Assembly (NCBI GenBank): GCA_964638675.1
Contig: CAZXAU010000005.1
Coordinates: 1-64,000 of the forward strand
Length of the DNA: 64,000 nt
From: SIG714 sp964638675
GTDB taxonomy: Bacteria; Bacillota; Clostridia; Oscillospirales; CAG-272
Direction of reading: 5' to 3'
Positions 1 through 8,031 of this stretch are shown piece after piece. How positions within the stretch are numbered: the stretch's first letter is position 1; the number at the start of each line of letters is the position of its first letter. A model generated the notes under the pieces. That model was given only the letters and a program-made list of their open reading frames with translations, was not told where the DNA came from and did no database searches. The position numbers and the translations under genes are program-made.

Positions 1-307
1 CGATTCCCAGTCCGCGATATTCTTTATACAGGGAAATCGCAAACGAAGGCGTTTCATTGTCGATGTGTCCGTAGTCATTCATGATTCGAACCCAAACAGC
101 ACCTACCGCTTTACTATCTGTTTCTGCAATTAAAGCTATGTCATGCGGCTCCGATCCGAAATCCGAGATATACACCTGCAGTTCCGGAGCATCCACGATT
201 GACCTAGGCGGCGGTTCGACTCCTTCAGGCACAAAAATCGCTTCATAGAGAAAGTCCTTTAGCAAGGGGCACTCATTTTCTTTTATTTTGCGTATTGTGT
301 AATCCAT
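1..307 (-). CDS. GNAT-family N-acetyltransferase, 3' end cut by window edge
   Basis: The reading frame starts at the ATG at 307, five bases after a weak GGTGATTG ribosome site, and runs off the left edge, so only about 102 N-terminal residues are visible. It ends in YRGLGI, the start of the (R/Q)xxGxG/A acetyl-CoA pyrophosphate-binding motif of GNAT acetyltransferases, preceded by a beta strand (AISLYKEYR) as in that fold. It should move an acetyl group from acetyl-CoA to an amine; the substrate cannot be told. It is the last visible member of a one-strand run of small accessory genes and lies 23 bases after the next GNAT gene. Family assignment is good, function unknown. Confidence 0.75.
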   Translation of the reverse strand, partial: MDYTIRKIKENECPLLKDFLYEAIFVPEGVEPPPRSIVDAPELQVYISDFGSEPHDIALIAETDSKAVGAVWVRIMNDYGHIDNETPSFAISLYKEYRGLGI

Positions 308-330
308 ATCAATCACCAAACTGAAATTTG

Positions 331-771
331 TTAAGTATCAATGCGTACCATGTCTACAATAGTTAGATTCCGATAGATCAGATCCGACCGTTGGGCAAAT
401 CCCATCTTTTCCCAGAAGGCGTTGCCTTTTTCGTTGTTAGCAAAAGCAACTAAATTGACTTTATTGATTCCTTGCTTCTTTAAGGCATTTAAAGCAGCCT
501 CAACTAGTTGTTTTCCAATACCTTGCCGCTGGTAGGCTGGAGAAACTGCTGTGTGGCTGATATAGCCGCGACGACCGTCATGTCCGGTGAGAATTGCCCC
601 AATGATATAGCCCTGTTCCATAGCAACAAAACAGGTATCCGGATTCCGAGCAAGATACTTTGTAATGCCTTCCCGTGAATCGTCCAAATTATTCAATCCC
701 ATACCAGGACAACTCAGCCATAGAGCATATACGCTATCATAGTCATCGAGTTTCATATTCCGTATTTCCAC
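331..771 (-). CDS. GNAT-family N-acetyltransferase
   Basis: This 146-residue protein is a complete single-domain GNAT acetyltransferase. The acetyl-CoA motif A is clear (VSPAYQRQGIGKQLV, about residues 77-91), and the C-terminal NEKGNAFWEKMGF matches the motif B strand-helix. It begins MEIRNMKLDDYDSVYALW, the usual start of stand-alone GNATs. The start is a GTG at 771, chosen because GGAGG lies seven bases upstream; the next ATG has no such site. The substrate (small molecule, peptide or antibiotic) cannot be predicted. It is one of four GNAT genes within 6 kb, all on the same strand. Confidence 0.85.
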   Translation of the reverse strand: MEIRNMKLDDYDSVYALWLSCPGMGLNNLDDSREGITKYLARNPDTCFVAMEQGYIIGAILTGHDGRRGYISHTAVSPAYQRQGIGKQLVEAALNALKKQGINKVNLVAFANNEKGNAFWEKMGFAQRSDLIYRNLTIVDMVRIDT

Positions 772-818
772 AGTTAATCCTCCGCAAATTCCGATTTGTC
801 CGATTTCTCATATTTTGA

Positions 819-1610
819 TTAGCCTATAGTACACAGTTTTCCCCTCGGAATATATCCTATCTTTTCGTAACAGGCATTCGATGCGGTATAATCTGCATCT
901 GTATAAAGCATAGGCATATATCCTGCGTTCTTTGCTATTTGTGTAACCTGATAAACAAGATTTTCTGCGTAGTGTTTTCTTCGGTATTCCTCACGTGTAT
1001 ACACTAGGCCGATGCTTGCCAAACCGCCATTCGGTCTGTAGTTGCAGATAGATACATTCACGCCCTGCTCATTTCTCCAAAGAAAATGGTTCCCGCTTCT
1101 TATGGCTTCCTCACACTTGCGGCGATATGCTTCAATATCCTCTTGATCCAGCTCGGTTTCTTTATGAAAGAGGTCGGTAAACTCAACCAACTCATCGATA
1201 TCCTCAACCGTACATCTATGTAATTCACCGTCGGCAAGTACATGCGGCTGAATCGGATCAGGGCAATCATAGGCGAACATATTGGTCTTTATAGACAGAG
1301 CCATTGCATCTTCCGACGATCTTCTTATGAAATAGTCCGCTAAATCATATTTCAGATTGAAAGTATGCCTCTCATTGAGATAACCGTTTTGTCTGATAAG
1401 CTCATATGCCTTTTCCTTTTCTTCTTCCGTAACATCATCCGGTGTCCATATCCATATTGGATATGGATTGCATGTAAAGCAAATGATCAGCCTTTCATGA
1501 TCTGTCGCAAGCAGCTCGCATTCTCCACCCATAACACGGCCAAGCACAAAAAATGTATACTTGTCATTTTCTAATATCTTATAATCTCTTTCATTTACAA
1601 AATTGTCCAT
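819..1610 (-). CDS. GNAT-family N-acetyltransferase, two-part 263-aa form
   Basis: The 263-residue protein has an N-terminal half of about 120 residues without a recognised motif and a C-terminal GNAT domain: GLVYTREEYRRKHYAENLVYQV carries a diverged acetyl-CoA loop (RRKHYA for RxxGxA), and TASNACYEKIGYIPRG is motif B. Proteins of this layout in Bacillota are annotated only as GNAT acetyltransferases. GGAGG eight bases upstream supports the ATG at 1610. Acetyltransferase activity is plausible, but the acetyl-CoA motif is not canonical, so an altered donor or non-catalytic role is possible. Confidence 0.75.
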   Translation of the reverse strand: MDNFVNERDYKILENDKYTFFVLGRVMGGECELLATDHERLIICFTCNPYPIWIWTPDDVTEEEKEKAYELIRQNGYLNERHTFNLKYDLADYFIRRSSEDAMALSIKTNMFAYDCPDPIQPHVLADGELHRCTVEDIDELVEFTDLFHKETELDQEDIEAYRRKCEEAIRSGNHFLWRNEQGVNVSICNYRPNGGLASIGLVYTREEYRRKHYAENLVYQVTQIAKNAGYMPMLYTDADYTASNACYEKIGYIPRGKLCTIG

Positions 1611-1636
1611 GGTTACCTCCGTAAATTATGTTTCTC

Positions 1637-1885
1637 TCAGCTTTCGTTATGTGCTGTGATGATGGTATAACTGTAGGCATTTACCGTAATGATAATGTTA
1701 TCTACATGCACATACCAATTCTTTCCGTTTCTTGTGATAACAGCGTAATCAGATTTGATTTTAGCTTTGCACCAGTCGACTACATCATCTGTATCTGAAG
1801 ATAGATTTCTTTTTATTCGCATTGCACCCAATTCCGTTGTATGTAAGGCATCGAGATTTTTAAGCAATTCATTATTTATATTCAT
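1637..1885 (-). CDS. DUF3781 family small protein
   Basis: An 82-residue cytosolic protein with LHTTELGAMRIKRNL, DDVVDWCKAKI and WYVHVDNIIITVNAYSYTI, which I recognise as the pattern of the DUF3781 family of Bacillota. The function of the family is unknown. The ATG lies two bases after the stop of the methyltransferase gene at 1888, so the two are almost certainly co-transcribed and translationally coupled. No signal peptide or membrane segment is present. Confidence 0.75.
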   Translation of the reverse strand: MNINNELLKNLDALHTTELGAMRIKRNLSSDTDDVVDWCKAKIKSDYAVITRNGKNWYVHVDNIIITVNAYSYTIITAHNES

Positions 1886-1887
1886 TT

Positions 1888-2628
1888 TTAGATTTCTCTC
1901 TCAAGTTTGATATCAGTTGCCTTTTTTATCTTTATATAAATTCCAACGAAACAAGTATATGGTTTGATAATTGTTTCAAAGTGTTGTTTGTCATCATTAG
2001 CAAATTTATTATCGGTTGCAAGCCATTCGCTCCAAGCTTTGCTAAAGCAGTCCATCTCCCATGTTACTACCGATTCGATTCTTTCATCGCTGCCGATAAG
2101 CTCTTTCCAGTGTTTTGGACTTTTGAACATATAGGCGTCATCGCCAAGCCAATCGGAAAGAAGTTCTTCGGCACGATCTGTATAGGTATCTTTCAGACCG
2201 GGAATGCCAATGAAAACTACACCGTCATCTTTAATAAACGGTAAGATCTTTTTCTGAAAAAATCCCTTATGACCTGCAAAATAATGATAAGAGTCGATAC
2301 TGAACAAAGCGTCGAATTGTTTTTCTTCAAAATGAAGATCATTTGCATCTTCACAAATCGGTGTTATTTGTTCACTGACGTTCCACAGGTCAAATCGTTT
2401 CTTATTTTCATCTGCACTGATCCAAAGGTCGTTTGCATAAACCTTTGCTCGGGTCTCTTTTGCAATTACAAGACTTGTCAATCCTTTTCCGCATCCCAAA
2501 TCAAGAATCAAATCGTCAGCGGTAAATTCCATGGGATATCTGCCAAACAATTCTTCTAAGATCCTTACACTATTTGGCCCCATCATGGTTTCTGATGAGA
2601 TATATTTTTTATAGTCATTTATGTTCAT
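1888..2628 (-). CDS. Class I SAM-dependent methyltransferase
   Basis: A 246-residue Rossmann-fold methyltransferase. Motif I is LILDLGCGKGLTSLVIA (about residues 41-57); the acidic residue after strand 2 is in VYANDLW; motif IV is FDALFSIDSYHYF; VVFIGIPGL fits the following strand. It should transfer a methyl group from S-adenosylmethionine; the SIDSYHYF signature is common among small-molecule methyltransferases with SmtA/UbiE-like folds. The substrate is unknown. The start at 2628 follows a GGAG-type site. It is coupled to the DUF3781 gene downstream. Confidence 0.82.
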   Translation of the reverse strand: MNINDYKKYISSETMMGPNSVRILEELFGRYPMEFTADDLILDLGCGKGLTSLVIAKETRAKVYANDLWISADENKKRFDLWNVSEQITPICEDANDLHFEEKQFDALFSIDSYHYFAGHKGFFQKKILPFIKDDGVVFIGIPGLKDTYTDRAEELLSDWLGDDAYMFKSPKHWKELIGSDERIESVVTWEMDCFSKAWSEWLATDNKFANDDKQHFETIIKPYTCFVGIYIKIKKATDIKLEREI

Positions 2629-2678
2629 ATGCCTTATCTCCGCAAATGCTTAATATGTAGATAATAGTACCGGAACCG

Positions 2679-3293
2679 CTATATGAAAGCAAGCTCAGTA
2701 GGCAGATCATTCCACATTTTTGTTCGTGTTTTATATGCTCTGAACTTTTCCAATACATTTTCGTCCGGCTTAGGAAAGACAATATCAATATCTTCCTCGC
2801 CCATATCCGGTCGAACAGGAAAGGCAAGCTTTTCTTCGTCTGTCGAAAACTCTGCGTGAACGCCTGCTTTGTTGCCCCTTGCGTCAATCCTTATCCACTT
2901 GTCATATTCGCTCAGGTATACCCCGTTTAATCCGTGCAAGATCAGAACAGGGGCGGTGTCATCATCTAAAATCAGTCTTTGATAGCAGAACCCTGTAGGT
3001 ATTCCTTTTGACCGAAGCAACGCCGCCAACAAGTGGGATTTTGCAAAGCAAATGCCGTGTCCCTCTCTTAAAACCTCCGAGGCCTTGCAGGTTAGTTCAT
3101 TTCGACCGACATCGGCAGAATGGGCGATATTGTCCCTGACAAATTCGTATGCTTTTTTTATGTAGTCAATCTCTGAAACAGAACCGCTTGAGATCCGCTC
3201 CGAAAGCCGGACTATCGCTTTGTCTGTATAGTCAATGATATCGCTTGACTGCAAGTACAGTTCTACATTTTCTGTATAAGGTTTTATCATCAT
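2679..3293 (-). CDS. Transglutaminase-like (cysteine protease fold) protein
   Basis: A 204-residue cytosolic protein with a transglutaminase-like core. The catalytic triad can be read: Cys in GHGICFAKSHLLAALLRSKG (the Cys-helix), His in LILHGLNGVYL, and Asp in WIRIDARGN. No signal peptide is present, so it probably acts inside the cell as a peptidase, amidase or cross-linking enzyme rather than on the wall. GAGG upstream supports the start at 3293. It belongs to the accessory run but has no obvious partner in its neighbours. Confidence 0.8.
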   Translation of the reverse strand: MMIKPYTENVELYLQSSDIIDYTDKAIVRLSERISSGSVSEIDYIKKAYEFVRDNIAHSADVGRNELTCKASEVLREGHGICFAKSHLLAALLRSKGIPTGFCYQRLILDDDTAPVLILHGLNGVYLSEYDKWIRIDARGNKAGVHAEFSTDEEKLAFPVRPDMGEEDIDIVFPKPDENVLEKFRAYKTRTKMWNDLPTELAFI

Positions 3294-3323
3294 ACTTTAT
3301 CCTCTGTTTCTGCGATCTGAAAA

Positions 3324-3572
3324 TTATAACTGTTTAAAATAGGCTTTTAGCTCTGCTTTGCAGGCAGAGTCCAACTCTTTTATTGCTACTCCCTGAATCG
3401 CCGCTTCTAAATGATAGAGAATAACTACGCAGGTGTTCGGATATTGCTCCTTGAGCCGAAAAACCGCCTGTCTGCTGCCGATCTGCTTTAGCTCTTCTGC
3501 CGAATGGATCCCCACGGAATGCAGTTTCTTTTCCATTGTTTTACCGAGTCCCAAAGTTGTAACCGAAGTCAT
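3324..3572 (-). CDS. TfoX C-terminal domain-like small protein
   Basis: About 82 residues: LGLGKTMEKKLHSVGIHSAEELKQIGSRQAVFRLKEQYP carries the helix-hairpin-helix-like signature of the TfoX/Sxy C-terminal domain, here as a stand-alone protein without the N-terminal TfoX domain. TfoX regulates competence in Gammaproteobacteria; the role of these short Bacillota versions is not known. The start at 3572 was chosen over longer in-frame options because AAGGAG lies six bases upstream and a longer version would run into the flavodoxin gene. Confidence 0.7.
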   Translation of the reverse strand: MTSVTTLGLGKTMEKKLHSVGIHSAEELKQIGSRQAVFRLKEQYPNTCVVILYHLEAAIQGVAIKELDSACKAELKAYFKQL

Positions 3573-3609
3573 GAATTTCTCCTTTTCAGTCATGTATTTT
3601 ATTTCATCG

Positions 3610-4143
3610 CTACCGACAATCTGCAATAAACACCAGTAGCGGCTCCAGATATTTTCTATCCGTCCAATCGCAGGTTTTGCCGACCGCACTCATCAACGCC
3701 TTTTCCCACGGCTCATATTCCTGCGGATTTTTTTTCGACACTGCCTTTTGCAGCATTTTGCATAGCGTTCTGTCCGTGAACTTCATATTATCCTGATCCC
3801 ATGCGCCGCGTCCGTAAAAGACGGGAATACTTTTCAGATCATCCTTTAAATTATGTGTCTTTATCGCTTCAAAAGCGTCATTATCATAAGGAGACGCCCC
3901 CACACAAAAGACCGCAACTTTCTTATCTTTCAGTTTTTCGTAATTCTTTCTGAGGAATGAAAGTCCCGCGATCCCTGAAGCATAGATACCACCGCAGAGA
4001 ATTACTGTTTCATATTGCACGACCTGTCTGATATCTGCCTTTGAGGTATCGGCAATGTCAAATTCGGTTGCATCGCAAATCCAGTCTGCATACTTTTTGG
4101 TTGTTCCGTATTTGGAGCGATACAATATAATGCCCTGTTTCAT
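3610..4143 (-). CDS. Flavodoxin-domain protein (HemG-like)
   Basis: About 177 residues. The N-terminus GIILYRSKYGTTKKYADWI is the FMN phosphate-binding loop of flavodoxins ((T/S)xxGTT), followed by YETVILCGGIYAS and KVAVFCVGAS as later flavin-loop strands. The layout resembles menaquinone-dependent protoporphyrinogen oxidase-like flavodoxins of Bacillota, but no heme genes are nearby. It probably carries electrons or reduces a small substrate in the cytosol. The start at 4143 has GGAGA upstream; a longer version would overlap the rhomboid gene. Confidence 0.78.
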   Translation of the reverse strand: MKQGIILYRSKYGTTKKYADWICDATEFDIADTSKADIRQVVQYETVILCGGIYASGIAGLSFLRKNYEKLKDKKVAVFCVGASPYDNDAFEAIKTHNLKDDLKSIPVFYGRGAWDQDNMKFTDRTLCKMLQKAVSKKNPQEYEPWEKALMSAVGKTCDWTDRKYLEPLLVFIADCR

Positions 4144-4174
4144 GTTTTCTCCTAACCTATCCCATTCGTACTTC

Positions 4175-4756
4175 TTATTTTTCTTTGATAGCATGAAACA
4201 CCACCATCATTGTGGTTAATAAAATTCCTGCTATAAATCCAAAGGCATGCGTTAAAAACGAACTCACATTATCGTTGGCGAAAACTAAGAAAATTATAGT
4301 TACAAGCAGATCCGGTCTGAACCGTTTCAATTTGAACGCAGCAGGAAACCGCAGATAGCATACAATGAATGCCGCAATCAATGCAAAAATGCCGCCTGAT
4401 GAGCCACCGCCGTAATTAATTTCTCCATAGTGATAAATGAGTGAAAATGGAATTTCAGCAAGTGCTCCACCAAGAATAAAGATTATCAAAGTTCTCCACT
4501 TTCCGAAAAACGGACAAAGCAGTGATCCAATACTTATAAGAGCAAGGGAATTGAAGAAAATATGGATAAAGTTATAGTGATAAAAAATGCAGGTAATCCA
4601 TCTGTAAAACTCATTGTTAAGATATTCGATGGAAGTTGTCCCTATGTAATTCACTACTTTATCATTATTTTGGGTCAATATAAATATTGGAATAAATATG
4701 ATAACAAGTGCTATCGCAACTATATTATCACTAATCCATCCTTTTACTTTTGTCAT
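4175..4756 (-). CDS. Rhomboid-family intramembrane serine protease
   Basis: A 193-residue membrane protein with about six hydrophobic segments. The catalytic Ser sits in GGSSGGIFALIAAF (GxSG motif), the partner His in LTHAFGFIAGILL (xHxxGxxxG), and FHYNFIHIFFNSLAL is the conserved His/Asn loop-1 region (HxxxxHxxxN-like). Rhomboids cut single-pass membrane proteins within the bilayer. This is the minimal form without extra domains. No candidate substrate is adjacent, although the window encodes several single-pass surface proteins. Confidence 0.88.
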   Translation of the reverse strand: MTKVKGWISDNIVAIALVIIFIPIFILTQNNDKVVNYIGTTSIEYLNNEFYRWITCIFYHYNFIHIFFNSLALISIGSLLCPFFGKWRTLIIFILGGALAEIPFSLIYHYGEINYGGGSSGGIFALIAAFIVCYLRFPAAFKLKRFRPDLLVTIIFLVFANDNVSSFLTHAFGFIAGILLTTMMVVFHAIKEK

Positions 4757-4785
4757 GTTGATTAAACCTCTTTTTCATCTGCAAT

Positions 4786-5001
4786 TTACTGATCCTTATT
4801 TACCCTATCAAAAATGACCGTCTGCTCTTTCATAGATATTTTTCTGACCTGCCAACCGTACTCCGCAAGTTCTTTTTTATATTTCAAAAAAGAGTGATCG
4901 ATCGGAATTCCCGCAATCTTTTCGATTTCCGCAAATGTCAGCTTCAAAGTTGTTTCGCCGCTTTTGCCTATGTATTCCCACAAAGCACTATATTTGCTCA
5001 T
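4786..5001 (-). CDS. Conserved small protein of unknown function
   Basis: A 71-residue protein beginning SKYSALWEYIGKSG and containing LTFAEIEKIAGIPIDHSFLKYKKEL, then YGWQVRKISMKEQTVIF. This pattern recurs in small Bacillota proteins (possibly the DUF7662 group, from memory and not certain). The alternation of a helix with a C-terminal strand suggests a small nucleic-acid or protein binding fold. AAAGGA precedes the ATG at 5001. No function can be proposed. Confidence 0.65.
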   Translation of the reverse strand: MSKYSALWEYIGKSGETTLKLTFAEIEKIAGIPIDHSFLKYKKELAEYGWQVRKISMKEQTVIFDRVNKDQ

Positions 5002-5037
5002 GATCTGTTATTCCTTTCAGCCGTGCAGATCCTACTG

Positions 5038-5541
5038 TCATTTGCAAAACTTTTCTTCTGTTATCATTCTCGTAGGGAAAAACTCTCCCATTTGAATTCC
5101 CGTTATTTTGGCTTTTACGGGTTTGAAAATATCTTTTAAACACTTTTTTGCTTCAATTACTTGTTCTTCATTGCCGCAGAAAATTGTGGCATGTGCGTGC
5201 CAAGGAAATCCGTCAGCAAAATTGTTGTCAAATAAATTATGCAGGCAACGGAGTTGTATATTCTCTTCCGGTTCAATAAACAACACTCTGTTATTGAAAT
5301 GATTGACTTTATTCAGATTAATCTCGAATCCATCTTTTTGTGAGCAAACTTCTTTTATTTTTGCTTTTAGTTCCTGCTCATCTTCAACCTTGAAGCTACC
5401 GAGCGAAATGTGAAAAGGAATATCCATAGTTTGCGTTCCCGGATACCCTAAACTTAACACTCTGTCTTGAAAAGCTTTTAGTTTTTGCTGAGTAGCATCA
5501 TCAAATACAGCGAAAACTGTTAAGAATTTATTTTGTTTCAT
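5038..5541 (-). CDS. 2'-5' RNA ligase / cyclic phosphodiesterase family protein (2H superfamily)
   Basis: 167 residues with the two catalytic histidine motifs of the 2H phosphoesterase superfamily: IPFHISLGSF (HxS) and FPWHAHATIFCG (HxT). LigT/ThpR relatives open 2',3'-cyclic phosphates on RNA ends or join tRNA halves. Length matches the family. GAGG ten bases upstream supports the start at 5541. A role in RNA end-processing or nucleotide-signal breakdown is likely, but the exact substrate is unknown. Confidence 0.82.
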   Translation of the reverse strand: MKQNKFLTVFAVFDDATQQKLKAFQDRVLSLGYPGTQTMDIPFHISLGSFKVEDEQELKAKIKEVCSQKDGFEINLNKVNHFNNRVLFIEPEENIQLRCLHNLFDNNFADGFPWHAHATIFCGNEEQVIEAKKCLKDIFKPVKAKITGIQMGEFFPTRMITEEKFCK

Positions 5542-5587
5542 AACTTACCTCATCAAATTAATGTTTATCTTTACTTTTTGTTTGACT

Positions 5588-6094
5588 TTATTTTGATACG
5601 CAACAGTCTTTTACAATAATTTCGTAGTATATTCTTTGTCCTGCCAATTCGGGGCAAATTGTTTCTTCGCCCTTTTTTACAAATTTGAATCCGACACTTT
5701 CATAAGTACGTTGCGCTGCCACCAGCTTCTCGTTAGTCCAAACGATTATCTTCTCTGCACCCTGCACAATGATACGATCTACAGCTTCACGCATCTGCCG
5801 CTTTCCATAGCCGTTTCCTTTATATTTTGTCGCAATACAGTTATGTCCAACTTCTGCCGATTCGGGTAACTTTCTCGGGTCCCATGATACAAGTCCGATC
5901 GGCTCACCGTCCAGAACCGTAAGAAATCCGCATTTTTCGGCAATTTGGGGATTGTCGTAAAAGAAGTCATCAAACTCTTGCCATTGCTTCTGCCAATAAT
6001 ACGCAAACTGCGGTTCAAAAGAATATCCGTCTTTCAATAACGCCGCAAGCGTTCCTCGTGGAAATTCGGTTATTTTTCTGAATTCAATATTCAT
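5588..6094 (-). CDS. GNAT-family N-acetyltransferase
   Basis: A 168-residue GNAT enzyme: HNCIATKYKGNGYGKRQMREAV is the acetyl-CoA motif A, KIIVWTNEKLVAAQRTYESVGFKFV is motif B. GLVSWDPR is the strand before the active site. The start (6094) lies inside the end of the GyrI-like gene, an 11-base overlap, so the two are translationally coupled. The acceptor is unknown. Confidence 0.82.
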   Translation of the reverse strand: MNIEFRKITEFPRGTLAALLKDGYSFEPQFAYYWQKQWQEFDDFFYDNPQIAEKCGFLTVLDGEPIGLVSWDPRKLPESAEVGHNCIATKYKGNGYGKRQMREAVDRIIVQGAEKIIVWTNEKLVAAQRTYESVGFKFVKKGEETICPELAGQRIYYEIIVKDCCVSK

Positions 6095-6650
6095 CAGAAT
6101 TATTTTTCTTCACCGGAACATACAAATAGCAATACTCATGCCTGCACTCTTCGGGTTTGAAAAAGCCGTAATATTCAATGATCGGAAGCGTATCGCTGCC
6201 ATAAGTATAGCCAAGTTCAGGTGCAATTTGCTCTCCGATCCAATGATACGGAGGAATCCCGCCCATCCACAGTTCGCGTCCAAGCGCTTTTGCGGTTTCA
6301 TCACACATTCTTATTCGTAAAAAGTTTGCGGCAGGAATTTTGCAGATATCATATGTGCCCGGCTGAACATCGGTTGCAACAAGAAATCCGAACATCACGC
6401 CGCTTGGTCTCTTGTTTGAAAGATAATTCAAACTCATGCAAATATCCCAATGATCTTCGCGGTTATTTGGTATTGCGGATATAGACATGAAATCTTCCAT
6501 GATTTTTTCAACATTCGGTTCATCGGTATTGTCCTCTGCATAGCCGACTTTTCCGCACCAGACAGTGTCGCTCCATTCAACCAGATCAACAGCAATTCCG
6601 TTATAGTCATAGGTTTTAATAATATTTTCCTGTGGATGTTTTATACTCAT
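6084..6650 (-). CDS. GyrI-like / AraC effector-binding domain protein
   Basis: A 188-residue stand-alone effector-binding domain. The tail IIEYYGFFKPEECRHEYCYLYVPVKK, with the conserved buried Glu/Tyr region and the final YVPV strand, and the strand FGFLVATDVQPGTYDICKIPAANFLRI are typical of GyrI-like small-molecule-binding domains (SOUL/GyrI fold). Such proteins bind hydrophobic cations or drugs; some relatives hydrolyse cyclopropane toxins. There is no DNA-binding domain, so it is not a regulator by itself. It overlaps the downstream GNAT gene by 11 bases. Confidence 0.78.
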   Translation of the reverse strand: MSIKHPQENIIKTYDYNGIAVDLVEWSDTVWCGKVGYAEDNTDEPNVEKIMEDFMSISAIPNNREDHWDICMSLNYLSNKRPSGVMFGFLVATDVQPGTYDICKIPAANFLRIRMCDETAKALGRELWMGGIPPYHWIGEQIAPELGYTYGSDTLPIIEYYGFFKPEECRHEYCYLYVPVKKNNSDEY

Positions 6651-6665
6651 TATATCTTTACTCCG

Positions 6666-7082
6666 TTATATTTCTATATCTTCCGATTTGAAATTACTGT
6701 AATATCTTGCTGAAACAGCAGTAAACTTCAATACACAGTAATCCGGATCGGTTACACCTTTTTTATAATACAGTGTATCGCCAAACTGCCATATCATTTC
6801 TTTTGATTCTTTGTCTTCTAAAACTTCAACTGTTCCTTTCAGCATGATTCCTCTGTAAAATCTTTTATCGCAAAAATACACACAAGCCTTTGGATTATTC
6901 TTAAATGATTGTACTTTTAGTGAAGATGTATTTGTTGAAAAATAAATCTCCTTTATTCCGTTTCTTTTTCTGGGTTTCAGCATTGCTTTGGTATTTGGAA
7001 ATCCATCTTTATCAATAGAACTTATATAACAAATACTTTGCTTGTCTATCATATTTCCAATAGTTTTTTCTGCATCTCTCAT
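6666..7082 (-). CDS. Pyridoxamine 5'-phosphate oxidase-fold flavoprotein
   Basis: 138 residues with the split-barrel flavin-binding pattern: ICYISSIDKDGFPNTKAMLKPRKR, then IYFSTNTSSLKVQSFKNNPKACVYFCDK and RGIMLKGTVEVLED. These small PPOX-like proteins bind FMN or F420-like cofactors and are usually reductases or general-stress proteins, not the B6 enzyme. AAGGA precedes the ATG at 7082. It is separate from the YdeI remnant just upstream. Confidence 0.8.
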   Translation of the reverse strand: MRDAEKTIGNMIDKQSICYISSIDKDGFPNTKAMLKPRKRNGIKEIYFSTNTSSLKVQSFKNNPKACVYFCDKRFYRGIMLKGTVEVLEDKESKEMIWQFGDTLYYKKGVTDPDYCVLKFTAVSARYYSNFKSEDIEI

Positions 7083-7124
7083 AATTCTGATTCCTTTTTA
7101 GATTGTTTTTTTATTATAAAACCG

Positions 7125-7211
7125 TTACATTGACTTGAGATCTCTCCTCGGTCTGTCAGCCATCCATGCGATGCGCTTTTCATGTTCCGCACCCGTTTTG
7201 CGATAGTATTC
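7125..7211 (-). pseudogene. 3' remnant of a YdeI/OmpD-associated family gene
   Basis: In one frame the minus strand reads EYYRKTGAEHEKRIAWMADR followed by PRRDLKSM and a stop. This matches the C-terminus of the intact YdeI-type gene at 8817-9377 (GREKRIAWMVDRLNRNLKPM). No matching 5' part exists upstream; instead the stretch abuts the end of the metallopeptidase gene at 7230. The remaining 28 codons are therefore a leftover from deletion of a second copy. A different frame through the same DNA gives a 62-codon open frame that I do not consider a gene. Confidence 0.75.
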
Positions 7212-7229
7212 CATTGTATAAGTCTGAAT

Positions 7230-7967
7230 TTATCTGCCATAAGCGTTTTTGAAATCTTCGCCATCATTCAGCTTGTCGATTAACTTCAACAATCCCTCTT
7301 GCTTATGAACATCCATCCACTCGCTGACCTCATGCTTTGCGTTCAGGTAGCGAAAGCGCCTGTCATCTGCTGTACCTGCATAAAACTCCGACGGCTCATC
7401 CATATCTTTAAGAGCGACAGTATTTTTACCGTTATCTGTCTGCTTGATCCATTCATCCAAGCTATACTGTTCACGATAGTCATTCTGTGTAGCAAGTCCC
7501 TCATCAAACCATGACGGAATTTTATCAAGTGCCTTAGCAGACAGACGGCAATGCAATTCTGCGTGAGTCATTTCGTGTGCTAAAATATCAATATTACAAT
7601 ACTCATCTGAAACAGAAATATAACTCTGTTTTGAAGGAAAGAAAACTGTTAAAGTATCATGGTCACCGCCAAGTCGGGACAACAGTTTTTTATTATCACA
7701 AAATATGATGACAGGATCGCTTTGCAGTTCTCCCCAGAAATCAGCATTTCGCTTTTTGGCATCACTGATAAGTGTAATAAGCTCGTCTTTGTCCCCATTA
7801 AAATCACGGTTCATATAAACATTATCAGCTATCTCTATAAATGAGTGCCTATATGGGACACTGATACGATATCCGGTTGATATAAACTGAAAAAAACAAA
7901 CTATTGCAATCAACAGTAAGACTGGAAGTGAGATAACGATAGTACGGATGACTTGTCTTTTTTTCAT
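7230..7967 (-). CDS. Membrane-anchored zinc metallopeptidase (HExxH)
   Basis: 245 residues. An N-terminal hydrophobic segment (about residues 8-28, after KKRQ) should anchor the protein with the catalytic part outside. The zinc-binding motif HEMTH lies in DILAHEMTHAEL, and WFDEGLATQND supplies the downstream Glu seen in gluzincins of the peptidase MA group. A long helix follows (FRYLNAKHEVSEWMDVH). AGGAGG six to eight bases upstream supports the start at 7967. Substrate unknown; the motifs needed for activity are intact. Confidence 0.8.
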   Translation of the reverse strand: MKKRQVIRTIVISLPVLLLIAIVCFFQFISTGYRISVPYRHSFIEIADNVYMNRDFNGDKDELITLISDAKKRNADFWGELQSDPVIIFCDNKKLLSRLGGDHDTLTVFFPSKQSYISVSDEYCNIDILAHEMTHAELHCRLSAKALDKIPSWFDEGLATQNDYREQYSLDEWIKQTDNGKNTVALKDMDEPSEFYAGTADDRRFRYLNAKHEVSEWMDVHKQEGLLKLIDKLNDGEDFKNAYGR

Positions 7968-8031
7968 TTTCTTGCCTCCTGAATTCTGATTTTCTGTTTA
8001 GATTAATTGTGCGACAAAAATTGAAGTTATT

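Noticed and set aside
7079..7267. 62-codon minus-strand frame
   Set aside because: Another frame of the same DNA matches the end of a YdeI-family protein, so this is a gene remnant, not a new small gene.
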